Below are positions 45,536-54,505 of a DNA stretch of 64,000 bases, in pieces. How positions within the stretch are numbered: position 1 is the first letter of the stretch; each line of letters begins with the position of its first letter. The notes beneath the pieces were generated by a model. It was not told where the DNA came from. It worked only from the letters and a program-made list of their open reading frames with translations, and made no database searches. The DNA is from an uncultured Clostridium sp. (GTDB taxonomy: Bacteria; Bacillota; Clostridia; Clostridiales; Clostridiaceae). A program made the translations under genes and the position numbers. Location of the stretch: assembly GCA_900547475.1 (NCBI GenBank), contig URGW01000012.1:1-64000 (forward strand), written 5' to 3'.

Positions 45536-47869
45536 ATGAAATTCAGTAATGGATGTTGGTTAAATAAAGATGGAATAGTTAGATATAGTCCACAAGAAGT
45601 TTATAGTAGTAAGATAGAGGAAAAACTTTTAACACTTCATGCTCCATGTAACAGAATAAATCATAGAGGAGATACTCTTGGAGGACCAGTTATTACTTAT
45701 AAAATATCTTCTCCAATGAAAAATGTATTAAGAATAAGATCGTATCATTATATGGGAACTAAAAATAATGGTCCAGAATTTGAAATATATGAAGATAATA
45801 ATTTTAAACCAGAAATAGCTGAAAATGACGAAATTATTACAGTGAAGTCTGGAGACTTGAAAGTTAATATAAATAAAAATTTCTTTAGTATGGAATTTTT
45901 TAATGGAGATAAATTATTAACTAAGAGTGCAAATAGAAGCTCAGCTTATTATAAAGAAGAGGGCGGGCAATTCTTAAGTAATGAAGGAATTGAAACTTTC
46001 ATGAGAGACCAATTGTCCTTATCAGTTGGTGAAGCTGTATATGGATTAGGAGAAAGATTTACACCATTTGTTAAAAATGGACAATCTATAGATTGTTGGA
46101 ATGAAGATGGTGGTACAAGTACAGAACAAAGTTATAAAAATGTACCATTTTATATTACAAATAAGGGATATGGAGTATTTGTAAATCATCCAGAAAAAGT
46201 ATCATTTGAAGTTGGCTCTGAGTTAGTTACAAAGGTACAATTTAGTGTTCCAGGAGAAACTTTAGATTACTTTATTATAACTGGAGATGATATGAAGGAA
46301 GTTTTAGAAAATTATACTTCATTAACAGGTAAACCAGCACTTCCACCAGCATGGTCATTTGGATTATGGCTTACAACTTCATTTACAACTAATTATGATG
46401 AAGAAACTGTAACACAATTTGTTGATGGAATGGCAGAAAGAGATATTCCACTTCATGTATTCCATTTTGATTGTTTCTGGATGAAAGGATTTAATTGGTG
46501 TAACTTTGAATGGGATAATGAGGTGTTTCCAGATCCAAAAGCTATGCTTGAAAGATTAAAAGCAAAAGGGTTAAAAATTTGTGTTTGGATTAATCCATAT
46601 ATAGCTCAAGAATCTTCATTATTTGAAGAAGGTAGAGATAATGGATACTTTATAAAAAGACCAAATGGGGATGTATGGCAATGGGATATGTGGCAACCAG
46701 GAATGGCTATAGTAGATTTTACTAACCCAGAGGCTTGCAAATGGTATGCTGATAAGTTAAGAGATTTAATGGAAATGGGAGTAGATTGTTTCAAAACTGA
46801 TTTTGGTGAAAGAATACCAGTAGAATGTACTTATTTTGATGGTTCTGATCCAGTTAAAATGCATAACTATTATACACAAATGTATAACAAAGTTGTATTT
46901 GATGTAGTTAAAGAAGTGAAAGGTGAAAATGAAGCCGTTCTTTTTGCTAGATCAGCGACAGCTGGTGGACAACAATTCCCTGTACATTGGGGTGGAGATT
47001 GTACATCAGAATATGAATCTATGGCAGAAAGCTTAAGAGGAGGATTATCACTTTGTCTTTCAGGATTTGGTTTCTGGAGCCATGATATTGGTGGATTTGA
47101 AAGTACTTCAACACCAGATGTTTATAAGAGATGGGCAGCATTTGGACTTTTATCATCACATAGCAGATTACATGGAAGTACTTCTTATAGAGTGCCATGG
47201 CTTTATGATGAAGAATCTTGTGAGGTAGTTAAGTTCTTTACAAACTTAAAATGTAGTATAATGCCATATCTATTTAAAACAGCAAATGATGCAGCTACAA
47301 AGGGAATTCCTACAATGAGAGCTATGATTTTAGAAAATCAAAATGATCCGGCTTGTAGATATTTAGATAGACAATATATGTTAGGGGATTCAATATTAGT
47401 AGCACCAATATTTAATGAAGATGGTATTGCAGAATATTACTTACCACATGGAACATGGACAAACTTCATAACTGGAGAAAAGCATGAAGGTGGAAGATGG
47501 ATAACTGAAAAGCATGGATATTTGAGCATTCCAATGATGATTAAAGAAAATAGCATAGTTGCAGTAGGGGCTAATAATACAGTTCCAGACTATGATTTTG
47601 GAAAAGATGTTTCTTTAGAAGTATTTGAATTGGTGGATGGAAAAATAGCTAATGTGGAAGTATTAAATAAAGAAAGAGAAGTAGTATTAAGTGCTACGGC
47701 ATTAAGAAGTGAAAACACAATTGAATTTAATATTGAAGCTAAAGATTCATATTCAATAATACTTAGAGGAATTACAGAGGTTTCAAAGGTAGAAGGTGCA
47801 AGATTTGAATTAACAGAAAAGGGAGTTAAGTTAATACCAACTGCAAATAGAATACTTTGTAATATTTAA
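45536..47869 (+). CDS. yicI: Alpha-xylosidase, GH31 (YicI type)
   Basis: A 777-residue cytoplasmic enzyme that releases alpha-xylose from the non-reducing end of xyloglucan oligosaccharides. The nucleophile Asp lies in CFKTDFGERIP, identical in pattern to YicI, and the acid/base Asp in HWGGDCTSEYESMAE. FHFDCFWMKGFNWCNFEWD is the substrate-shaping loop typical of alpha-xylosidases rather than alpha-glucosidases. There is no signal peptide. The GTG at 45527 overlaps the AAGGAGTG ribosome site, so the ATG at 45536 is preferred. It heads a group with GH3 and GH95. Confidence 0.95.
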   Translation: MKFSNGCWLNKDGIVRYSPQEVYSSKIEEKLLTLHAPCNRINHRGDTLGGPVITYKISSPMKNVLRIRSYHYMGTKNNGPEFEIYEDNNFKPEIAENDEIITVKSGDLKVNINKNFFSMEFFNGDKLLTKSANRSSAYYKEEGGQFLSNEGIETFMRDQLSLSVGEAVYGLGERFTPFVKNGQSIDCWNEDGGTSTEQSYKNVPFYITNKGYGVFVNHPEKVSFEVGSELVTKVQFSVPGETLDYFIITGDDMKEVLENYTSLTGKPALPPAWSFGLWLTTSFTTNYDEETVTQFVDGMAERDIPLHVFHFDCFWMKGFNWCNFEWDNEVFPDPKAMLERLKAKGLKICVWINPYIAQESSLFEEGRDNGYFIKRPNGDVWQWDMWQPGMAIVDFTNPEACKWYADKLRDLMEMGVDCFKTDFGERIPVECTYFDGSDPVKMHNYYTQMYNKVVFDVVKEVKGENEAVLFARSATAGGQQFPVHWGGDCTSEYESMAESLRGGLSLCLSGFGFWSHDIGGFESTSTPDVYKRWAAFGLLSSHSRLHGSTSYRVPWLYDEESCEVVKFFTNLKCSIMPYLFKTANDAATKGIPTMRAMILENQNDPACRYLDRQYMLGDSILVAPIFNEDGIAEYYLPHGTWTNFITGEKHEGGRWITEKHGYLSIPMMIKENSIVAVGANNTVPDYDFGKDVSLEVFELVDGKIANVEVLNKEREVVLSATALRSENTIEFNIEAKDSYSIILRGITEVSKVEGARFELTEKGVKLIPTANRILCNI

Positions 47870-47924
47870 GTGAAACTCAAAATTTGAAATTTGGTATGTT
47901 GAAGGTACACCTTAGTATACTCAG

Positions 47925-48033
47925 CTACTGAAAGAAGTAGAGTTTTCTTATAAATATTTCTTACAGAAGAGTTAAGGTTTGAGGAGTAAAAATAAAGCTG
48001 GGCTGAGCTTTATCCTTAATCTTTAACTCTTAA
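47925..48033 (+). ncRNA. Structured intercistronic RNA between GH31 and GH3 genes
   Basis: CTACT-N6-AGTAG (47925-47940) is followed by a long hairpin at 47969-48033. AAGAGTTAAGG... pairs with ...CTTTAACTCTT through G-U-containing pairs, and an inner perfect ATAAAGCT/AGCTTTAT stem caps it with a 6-base loop. No U run follows, so it is more likely a processing, stabilising or antitermination element than a terminator. Confidence 0.5.
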
Positions 48034-48066
48034 GTTTTATATAAAAAATTAGGAGGTAGTTTAGGA

Positions 48067-50202
48067 ATGGAAAAAGAAAAAGTAAATTATGAAAAAATAG
48101 AAGAAATACTATCAGAGCTTAGATTAGAAGAAAAGGTAGCGATGGTTCATGCTGCAGGATTATTTAGAAGTGGAAATGTAGAAAGATTAGGAATTCCATC
48201 ATTATATATGTCAGATGGACCAATGGGAGTAAGAAATGAATTTCCTAATGCAAGTTGGGTCCCAGTAGGAAATAGTGATGATTATGTAACCTATTTACCT
48301 TCTATTTCTGCCCTTGCTTGCACTTGGAATAGGGAATTAGCTTATGAGGAAGGGAATGTTTTAGGAAAAGAAGCTAGAGGTCGTGGAAAAGATGTGATTT
48401 TAGCTCCGGGAATTAATATAGTTAGAAGTCCATTGGGAGGAAGAAATTTTGAATATATGTCAGAGGATCCATACTTAACATCACAACTTGCAGTACCTTA
48501 TATAAAAGGTGTACAAGAAAATGATGTTGCGGCATGTGTAAAGCATTTTGCAGTTAATAGCCAAGAAACTGAAAGATTAAATGTAGATGTTGTAATTGAT
48601 GAGAGAGCAGTTAGAGAAATTTATTTACCTGCATTTGAAGCAGCTGTAAAGGAAGGGAATTCTTACGCTGTAATGTCAGCATATAATAAGCTTTGGGGAC
48701 TAAATTGCTCTCATAATAAGTGGTTACTTAGAGATGTATTAGAAAAGGAATGGGGATATGAAGGTGTATTAATATCAGATTGGAGTGCTATTAGTGATAC
48801 TAAATTAGCTGTAGAAGCAGGAATGGATATTGAAATGTCTGTAACTGATAATTTTGATGAATATTTCTTTGCTAATCCTTTAATTAAAGCAGTTAAAGAA
48901 GGTGAAGTAAAAGAAGAATTAATAGATGAAAAAGTTAGAAAAATATTAAAGTTGATGTATAGATTAAATATTTTCTCTGAAGATAGAAAAATTGGAGAAT
49001 ATAACAGCTTTGAAAGTAGACAAAAAACTCTTGATATAGCTAGAGAAGCAGTAGTTTTATTAAAAAATGAAGAAAATGTTTTACCTTTAAGCAAGAAAGT
49101 TAAAAAAGTTGCTGTAATAGGACAAAATGCTAATATAAGACATTCAGAAGGAGGGGGATCAGCTGAAGTTAAGTCATTATATGAAGTAACACCATTAATG
49201 GGAATTAAGATGTTATTAGGTGGAAATACAGAAGTATCTTATGCTAAGGGATATACTCATGATTTAAATGAAAGAAGAGCAGTAAATGAAGAGGCTATTG
49301 AATTAGCTAAAAATAGTGATATTGTTATTTTTGTTGGTGGATTAAAACATACAAAAGAAGATTTTTCATTATTTCAAAATGCACTTCAGTCATCAAAGGA
49401 AGAAGATATGATTATAAATATAGATAGTGAAGGTAATGATAAAACTGATATGACATTACCATATAATCAAGATGAAATTATAAATAGTTTATTAGAAGTA
49501 AATCCAAATACTGTAGTTGTTATAACAGCAGGCTCTCCAGTTGATATGAGTTCTTGGGCTGATAAGTCTAAGGCATTAGTTACAGTTTCTTATAATGGAA
49601 TGGAAGGAGGAAGAGCTTTAGCAGAAGTCTTATTTGGAGACGTAAATCCTTCAGGAAAATTAACAGTTACAATACCTAAAAAATTAGAGGATTCACCAGC
49701 ACATAGTATTGGAGAGTTTCCAGGGGGAGAGAAGGTAAGATATGATGAAGGTATATTTGTAGGTTATAGACACTTTGTAAGTAACAATGTCGAACCACAA
49801 TTTGCATTTGGGCATGGACTTTCTTATACAGAATTTAAATATGATGATATAAGAGTAAATGTAATTGAAGAAAATGATGAAATAAACACTGAAGTATCAT
49901 TTAAATTAACTAATATAGGTAATAGGCAGGGTTCTGAAATAGCACAACTTTATGTTAATGATGTTGAAGCAAGCTTAAAAAGACCTACTTTAGAATTAAA
50001 AGGATTTGAGAAGATTTCTTTATTGCCAGGTGAAAGTAAAATTATAAATATTAAATTTGATAAAAAAGCTTTTGCATTTTATAGTGAAGATGAAAAGTCA
50101 TGGATAGTAGAACCAGGTGATTTTAATATACTTATTGGTAGTTCTTGCATTAAAATCAATTTAGAAGAGTGTATTAATATTAAATCAAAATATAAATTTT
50201 AA
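48067..50202 (+). CDS. Glycoside hydrolase family 3 beta-glucosidase-like
   Basis: A 711-residue cytoplasmic GH3 enzyme. The barrel has SLYMSDGPMGVRNE, KDVILAPGINIVRSPLGGRNFEYMSEDP, CVKHFAVNSQETER, and the nucleophile Asp in GVLISDWSAISDT. The second domain contains EGGGSAEVKS, and a C-terminal fibronectin-like domain ends the protein. It probably removes beta-linked glucose exposed once xylose is cut off. AGGAGG precedes the ATG. The next gene starts 11 bases after its stop. Confidence 0.94.
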   Translation: MEKEKVNYEKIEEILSELRLEEKVAMVHAAGLFRSGNVERLGIPSLYMSDGPMGVRNEFPNASWVPVGNSDDYVTYLPSISALACTWNRELAYEEGNVLGKEARGRGKDVILAPGINIVRSPLGGRNFEYMSEDPYLTSQLAVPYIKGVQENDVAACVKHFAVNSQETERLNVDVVIDERAVREIYLPAFEAAVKEGNSYAVMSAYNKLWGLNCSHNKWLLRDVLEKEWGYEGVLISDWSAISDTKLAVEAGMDIEMSVTDNFDEYFFANPLIKAVKEGEVKEELIDEKVRKILKLMYRLNIFSEDRKIGEYNSFESRQKTLDIAREAVVLLKNEENVLPLSKKVKKVAVIGQNANIRHSEGGGSAEVKSLYEVTPLMGIKMLLGGNTEVSYAKGYTHDLNERRAVNEEAIELAKNSDIVIFVGGLKHTKEDFSLFQNALQSSKEEDMIINIDSEGNDKTDMTLPYNQDEIINSLLEVNPNTVVVITAGSPVDMSSWADKSKALVTVSYNGMEGGRALAEVLFGDVNPSGKLTVTIPKKLEDSPAHSIGEFPGGEKVRYDEGIFVGYRHFVSNNVEPQFAFGHGLSYTEFKYDDIRVNVIEENDEINTEVSFKLTNIGNRQGSEIAQLYVNDVEASLKRPTLELKGFEKISLLPGESKIINIKFDKKAFAFYSEDEKSWIVEPGDFNILIGSSCIKINLEECINIKSKYKF

Positions 50203-50213
50203 GGGTAAGAATT

Positions 50214-52535
50214 ATGAGTAATAAATTAAAGTTATGGTATAAAGAGCCTGCAAAAGAATGGGTAGAATCTCTTCCTCTTGGGAATGGTAGGTTAGGTGCC
50301 ATGGTTTCAGGAGATGTATATAATGATAGAATTGCATTAAATGAAGATACATTATGGACAGGGGTTCCGGGAGATAAAAATAATTATGAAGCTATTAATT
50401 ATTTAGAAGAGGTTAGAGAGTTAATTTTAGATGAAAAATATTATGATGCCCAAGAGCTTATGAATAATAAGCTCTTAGCGGGATATACTGAATCATATGC
50501 TCCACTTGGTGATTTAAATTTAAAGTTTAATCATGTTGAAAAATATGAAGAATATAAAAGAGAATTAGATATAGAAAATGCAAAAGTAACTATAACATAC
50601 AATATAAATAAAATTAATTATAAAAGAGAAGTTTTTATTTCAGCACCAGATAATGCAATAATAATTAAATTAAGTTCAGATAAAGAAAAAAGTATAAGCT
50701 TTAGTGCTGCTTTAAAAAGCTTATTAAAGTCAGAAGTTTATAAATTGGATAAGGATATTATTGCATTAAAGGGAGTAACTCCTATAAAAGCTTTACCAGG
50801 TTATGTAAATGAGGATGATGCTATTATTTACGATGAAAATGGACAACTTGGAATGAGATTTGAAGTTCAATTAGAATCAAGAGTTACAGATGGGAATATT
50901 ACTGTAAAGAATGGAATAGTTAATATAGAAAATGCTACAGATGTAACTTTAATAATAGTTGCTAATACAAGCTTTAATGGATTTGATAAAGAGCTTGGAG
51001 CTGAAGGAAAAGATGAGAAACTTTTATGTAAGACACAATTAGAAAAACTAAAAAATAAATCTTATGAAGAAATTTTAAAAGATCATATAAGGGATTATAA
51101 AAGTCTTTTTGAAAGAGTTGAATTTTCTTTAGGTAATGAAGATTTAAGTGATATACCAACAAATGAAAGATTAGAAAGACTTAGACTTAACGAAGAAGAT
51201 TTGGGACTAATAAGCCTTTACTTTCAATATGGTAGGTATCTATTAATAAGTTCATCAAGAAATGGAAGTCAGCCAGCAAATTTACAAGGTATTTGGAATG
51301 AAGATTTAAGACCAGCTTGGAGTAGTAATTACACAGTAAATATTAATACTGAAATGAATTATTGGGCAGCAGAAGTTTGCAATTTATCAGAATGTCATAA
51401 TCCACTTTTAAATATGTTAAGTGATTTAAGCATAACTGGAGCAAAGACAGCTAAAACAATGTTTAATTGTAATGGATGGACTACAAATCATAATGTTGAT
51501 TTATGGAGATATTCTAGTACTGTAGGTGGTAGTAGTGAATGGGGATTTTGGCCAATGGGTGGAGCATGGATGTGTCAACATCTTTGGGAACATTATGATT
51601 TTACTAGAGATATAAAATTTTTAAAAAATGAAGCATATCCAATTATGAAAGGTGCAGCAACATTTATATTAGATTATTTAATTGAAGATAGAAATGGGAA
51701 TCTAGTTACATGTCCATCAACATCTCCAGAAAATAATTTTTTTGATGTAGAGGGAAGAAAATGTTGCGCAAGTATGATGTCTACAATGGATATTGCTATT
51801 ATAAGAGATTTATTTAATAATTGTATATCTGCTATTAACATCTTAAATTATGATAAAGAATTTAGGGTAACTTTAATGAAAGCACTTGAAAGAATTCCAC
51901 AGTATAAAATAAATAAATTTGGAGGAATTCAAGAGTGGTTTAAAGACTTTGATGAATATGAACCTGGACATAGACATATGTCTCATTTATTTGCTCTTTA
52001 TCCAGGAAGGGAAATAACAGAGAGAAAAAATCTATCATTATTTCAAGCAAGTAAAAAAACATTAGAAAGAAGATTAAGCAAAGGGGGAGGGCATACTGGT
52101 TGGAGTTGTGCATGGATAATTAATTTTTATGCAAGATTAAAAGAAGCTGAATTAGCAGATAAATATTTACATGTATTATTAAAGAAGTTGACGTTTATTA
52201 ATTTATTTTGTGTACATCCCCCATTTCAAATTGATGGTAACTTTGGTGGTACAGCAGGAATAGCAGAAATGCTTATTCAAAGTCATGATGAAGTTATAGA
52301 AATATTACCTTCAATTCCTAGGAGTTGGTCATATGGAAGTGTTAAAGGATTAATGGCAAGAGGTGGATTTATAGTTGATTTTAAATGGAGAGATAATATT
52401 ATAACCAATTTTTCTATAACATCTACTGTTGGAGGAAAGTGTAAAGTTAAGTTTAATAAAATCTTTGAAGGTTCGATGATTAATGAACTTATAGAATTAG
52501 ATACAGCTGCAGGAAAAACTTATAGATTAAAATAG
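50214..52535 (+). CDS. GH95 alpha-L-fucosidase / alpha-L-galactosidase
   Basis: A 773-residue cytoplasmic inverting enzyme of family GH95. The start LWYKEPAKEWVESLPLGNGRLGAMV and the loop ALNEDTLWTG are family signatures. CPSTSPENNFF holds the likely acid Glu, and the C-terminal part contains GHTGWSCAWIINFYARL and DGNFGGTAGIAEML. The enzyme would remove alpha-1,2-L-fucose from galactosyl side chains, as occurs in fucosylated xyloglucan; some members prefer L-galactose. The ribosome site is weak, suggesting coupling to the GH3 gene 11 bases upstream. Confidence 0.93.
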   Translation: MSNKLKLWYKEPAKEWVESLPLGNGRLGAMVSGDVYNDRIALNEDTLWTGVPGDKNNYEAINYLEEVRELILDEKYYDAQELMNNKLLAGYTESYAPLGDLNLKFNHVEKYEEYKRELDIENAKVTITYNINKINYKREVFISAPDNAIIIKLSSDKEKSISFSAALKSLLKSEVYKLDKDIIALKGVTPIKALPGYVNEDDAIIYDENGQLGMRFEVQLESRVTDGNITVKNGIVNIENATDVTLIIVANTSFNGFDKELGAEGKDEKLLCKTQLEKLKNKSYEEILKDHIRDYKSLFERVEFSLGNEDLSDIPTNERLERLRLNEEDLGLISLYFQYGRYLLISSSRNGSQPANLQGIWNEDLRPAWSSNYTVNINTEMNYWAAEVCNLSECHNPLLNMLSDLSITGAKTAKTMFNCNGWTTNHNVDLWRYSSTVGGSSEWGFWPMGGAWMCQHLWEHYDFTRDIKFLKNEAYPIMKGAATFILDYLIEDRNGNLVTCPSTSPENNFFDVEGRKCCASMMSTMDIAIIRDLFNNCISAINILNYDKEFRVTLMKALERIPQYKINKFGGIQEWFKDFDEYEPGHRHMSHLFALYPGREITERKNLSLFQASKKTLERRLSKGGGHTGWSCAWIINFYARLKEAELADKYLHVLLKKLTFINLFCVHPPFQIDGNFGGTAGIAEMLIQSHDEVIEILPSIPRSWSYGSVKGLMARGGFIVDFKWRDNIITNFSITSTVGGKCKVKFNKIFEGSMINELIELDTAAGKTYRLK

Positions 52536-52539
52536 AAGG

Positions 52540-52580
52540 GAGAATGTGATTAGCTTTAATACTTTTCACATTCTCTATTT
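52540..52580 (+). terminator. Weak terminator after GH95
   Basis: GAGAATGTGA (52540-52549) pairs with TCACATTCTC (52566-52575), then a short U/A-rich tract. It may only partly stop transcription before the sensor kinase gene. Confidence 0.6.
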
Positions 52581-52714
52581 ATTTAAAGTAAAAAATAATA
52601 AAATTTCAATTAATGTATACAATTACAAAGGGGATGTGATATATTGAAAGTAATGTGTAGAATTTATAATTGATTTAGATGATTTGAATAAGTTTATAAG
52701 TGGGTATTGGAAAA

Positions 52715-54505
52715 ATGAAGTTAATAAAAAATATAATTAATAATATGAAAATAAGAACTAAATTAATAATTTCATATTTATCTATAGTAATAGTTACTGT
52801 ACTAATAGTTGGAGTATACCTAACATCTGGAATGAATAATATAGTAGTGGAAAATGCAGTGAAAGAAGGTAGGTACAATAATAACTCTGTTAAATCTAGA
52901 ATGGAAGAATTATTAAAATTAGCAATAAATACTTCAGATATGATTTATCAAGATGATAATTTACATTCAATGTTAAAAAGAGAATATGATAATTATGGAC
53001 AAGTTGTTTCAGCATATAATGAGTATACTATATTAAGTGATTATTTAAAGTATTATAATGAGTTTAATGGGGTAGAGATGTATGTAGATAATGATACCTT
53101 ATTAAATGCAACAGGAGTATTTAAAGTTACAGATGAGATTAGAGGAAGTTCTTGGTATAACAAGGCCATAGATGATAAAGGAATAATAACTTGGTTATAT
53201 AAAAGAGATGAAACAACAGGTAATTATAGTTTATCTCTTGTTAGATCAATTAATTCAATTTCTAGAGGTCATATAGGTGTACTAGTAATAAGTATAAGTC
53301 CTAATTATTTAGCTAATATAGTTAATGATGAGAGATATAAAACAAGTATATTAGTAGATGGTAGGGTTATATATTCAAATGATCTTAAAGTTGGAGAAAT
53401 TGCAGACTTAGGAGGAAGTGAAGCTGAAGCAAGTTATTATTATGAGATAAATGAAGAATTTAATGAGAATGGTGATCATTTAATTTTAAATACATTTAAA
53501 TTAGATAAATCTTTTAATAATATATTTCAAGTTTTAGTAAATGTTCCAGTAGATATAATAACTATGGAATCAAATACTGTCATTAAAAAAGGTATACTTA
53601 TAATTGGGATTGTTATAATGTCGTCATTAATTGTAATATTATATTTCTCTAAAAACTTCTCAGATAGAATAAATATATTAAGAAGTGAAATGCATAAGGT
53701 TGTTAAAGGAAATTTTAATATAAAAAAAAGTATGGACGGAAATGATGAGATTTCAGAAGTTTATGATGACTTATATATAATGATGGAAAGTATAAATAAA
53801 TTAATTGATGAAGTATATATTAGAAAGATTCAACAGGAAAAATTAATGGTTAAACAAAAAGAAGCTGAGTTTAAAATGCTAGCAAATCAAATTAATCCAC
53901 ATTTTTTATATAATACTTTAGAAACTATTAGAATGAGAGCTTTTTGCAGTGGAGATAGAGAGCTTGCAAGTATAGTAAAAAAACTAGGTAAAATTATGAG
54001 AAGAAATTTAGAAGTTAGTAATCAAAATGTTTCATTTGAATCAGAATTAGAGTTAGTTAAGAATTATTTAGAAATACAGGGATTAAGATTTAAAGGTAAG
54101 GTTGAACATGAGTTTAATATAGAAATAGACTCAAAAAAATATAATATATTACCATTATTATTACAACCAATTGTAGAAAATGCATTTGTTCATGGTTTAG
54201 AAGGTACAAAGGAAAAAGGAAAAATAGTTGTGAGTGCATTTGAGGATTTGGGATATCTTCTAGTTGAAATATCTGATAATGGTTGTGGTATGTCAAAAGA
54301 GAGATTGGAATTTATTAATGATAACTTAGGTAAAACTAATAAAAAAGAAAATGGTCATCAAAGTATTGGAATGGGAAATATAAATGAGAGAATAAAAATA
54401 TTTTATGGTGATGAATATGGAATACATGTATTTAGTGAATTAAATGTAGGAACAAAGGTAGTACTAGTATTACCAGCTATTGAAGGAGATGAGGATTTAT
54501 GTTAA
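52715..54505 (+). CDS. Sensor histidine kinase, YesM type
   Basis: A protein of about 596 residues. A membrane helix (about 18-40), an extracellular sensor domain of roughly 240 residues (Cache-like) and a second helix (about 290-312) lead into HAMP. The His_kinase domain has the phosphoacceptor His in NQINPHFLYNTLE, and the ATPase domain has DNGCGMSKERL and GMGNINERI. It should sense the glycan or its importer and phosphorylate the next gene's product. The ribosome site is weak; an in-frame GTG at 52700 is an alternative start. Confidence 0.92.
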   Translation: MKLIKNIINNMKIRTKLIISYLSIVIVTVLIVGVYLTSGMNNIVVENAVKEGRYNNNSVKSRMEELLKLAINTSDMIYQDDNLHSMLKREYDNYGQVVSAYNEYTILSDYLKYYNEFNGVEMYVDNDTLLNATGVFKVTDEIRGSSWYNKAIDDKGIITWLYKRDETTGNYSLSLVRSINSISRGHIGVLVISISPNYLANIVNDERYKTSILVDGRVIYSNDLKVGEIADLGGSEAEASYYYEINEEFNENGDHLILNTFKLDKSFNNIFQVLVNVPVDIITMESNTVIKKGILIIGIVIMSSLIVILYFSKNFSDRINILRSEMHKVVKGNFNIKKSMDGNDEISEVYDDLYIMMESINKLIDEVYIRKIQQEKLMVKQKEAEFKMLANQINPHFLYNTLETIRMRAFCSGDRELASIVKKLGKIMRRNLEVSNQNVSFESELELVKNYLEIQGLRFKGKVEHEFNIEIDSKKYNILPLLLQPIVENAFVHGLEGTKEKGKIVVSAFEDLGYLLVEISDNGCGMSKERLEFINDNLGKTNKKENGHQSIGMGNINERIKIFYGDEYGIHVFSELNVGTKVVLVLPAIEGDEDLC

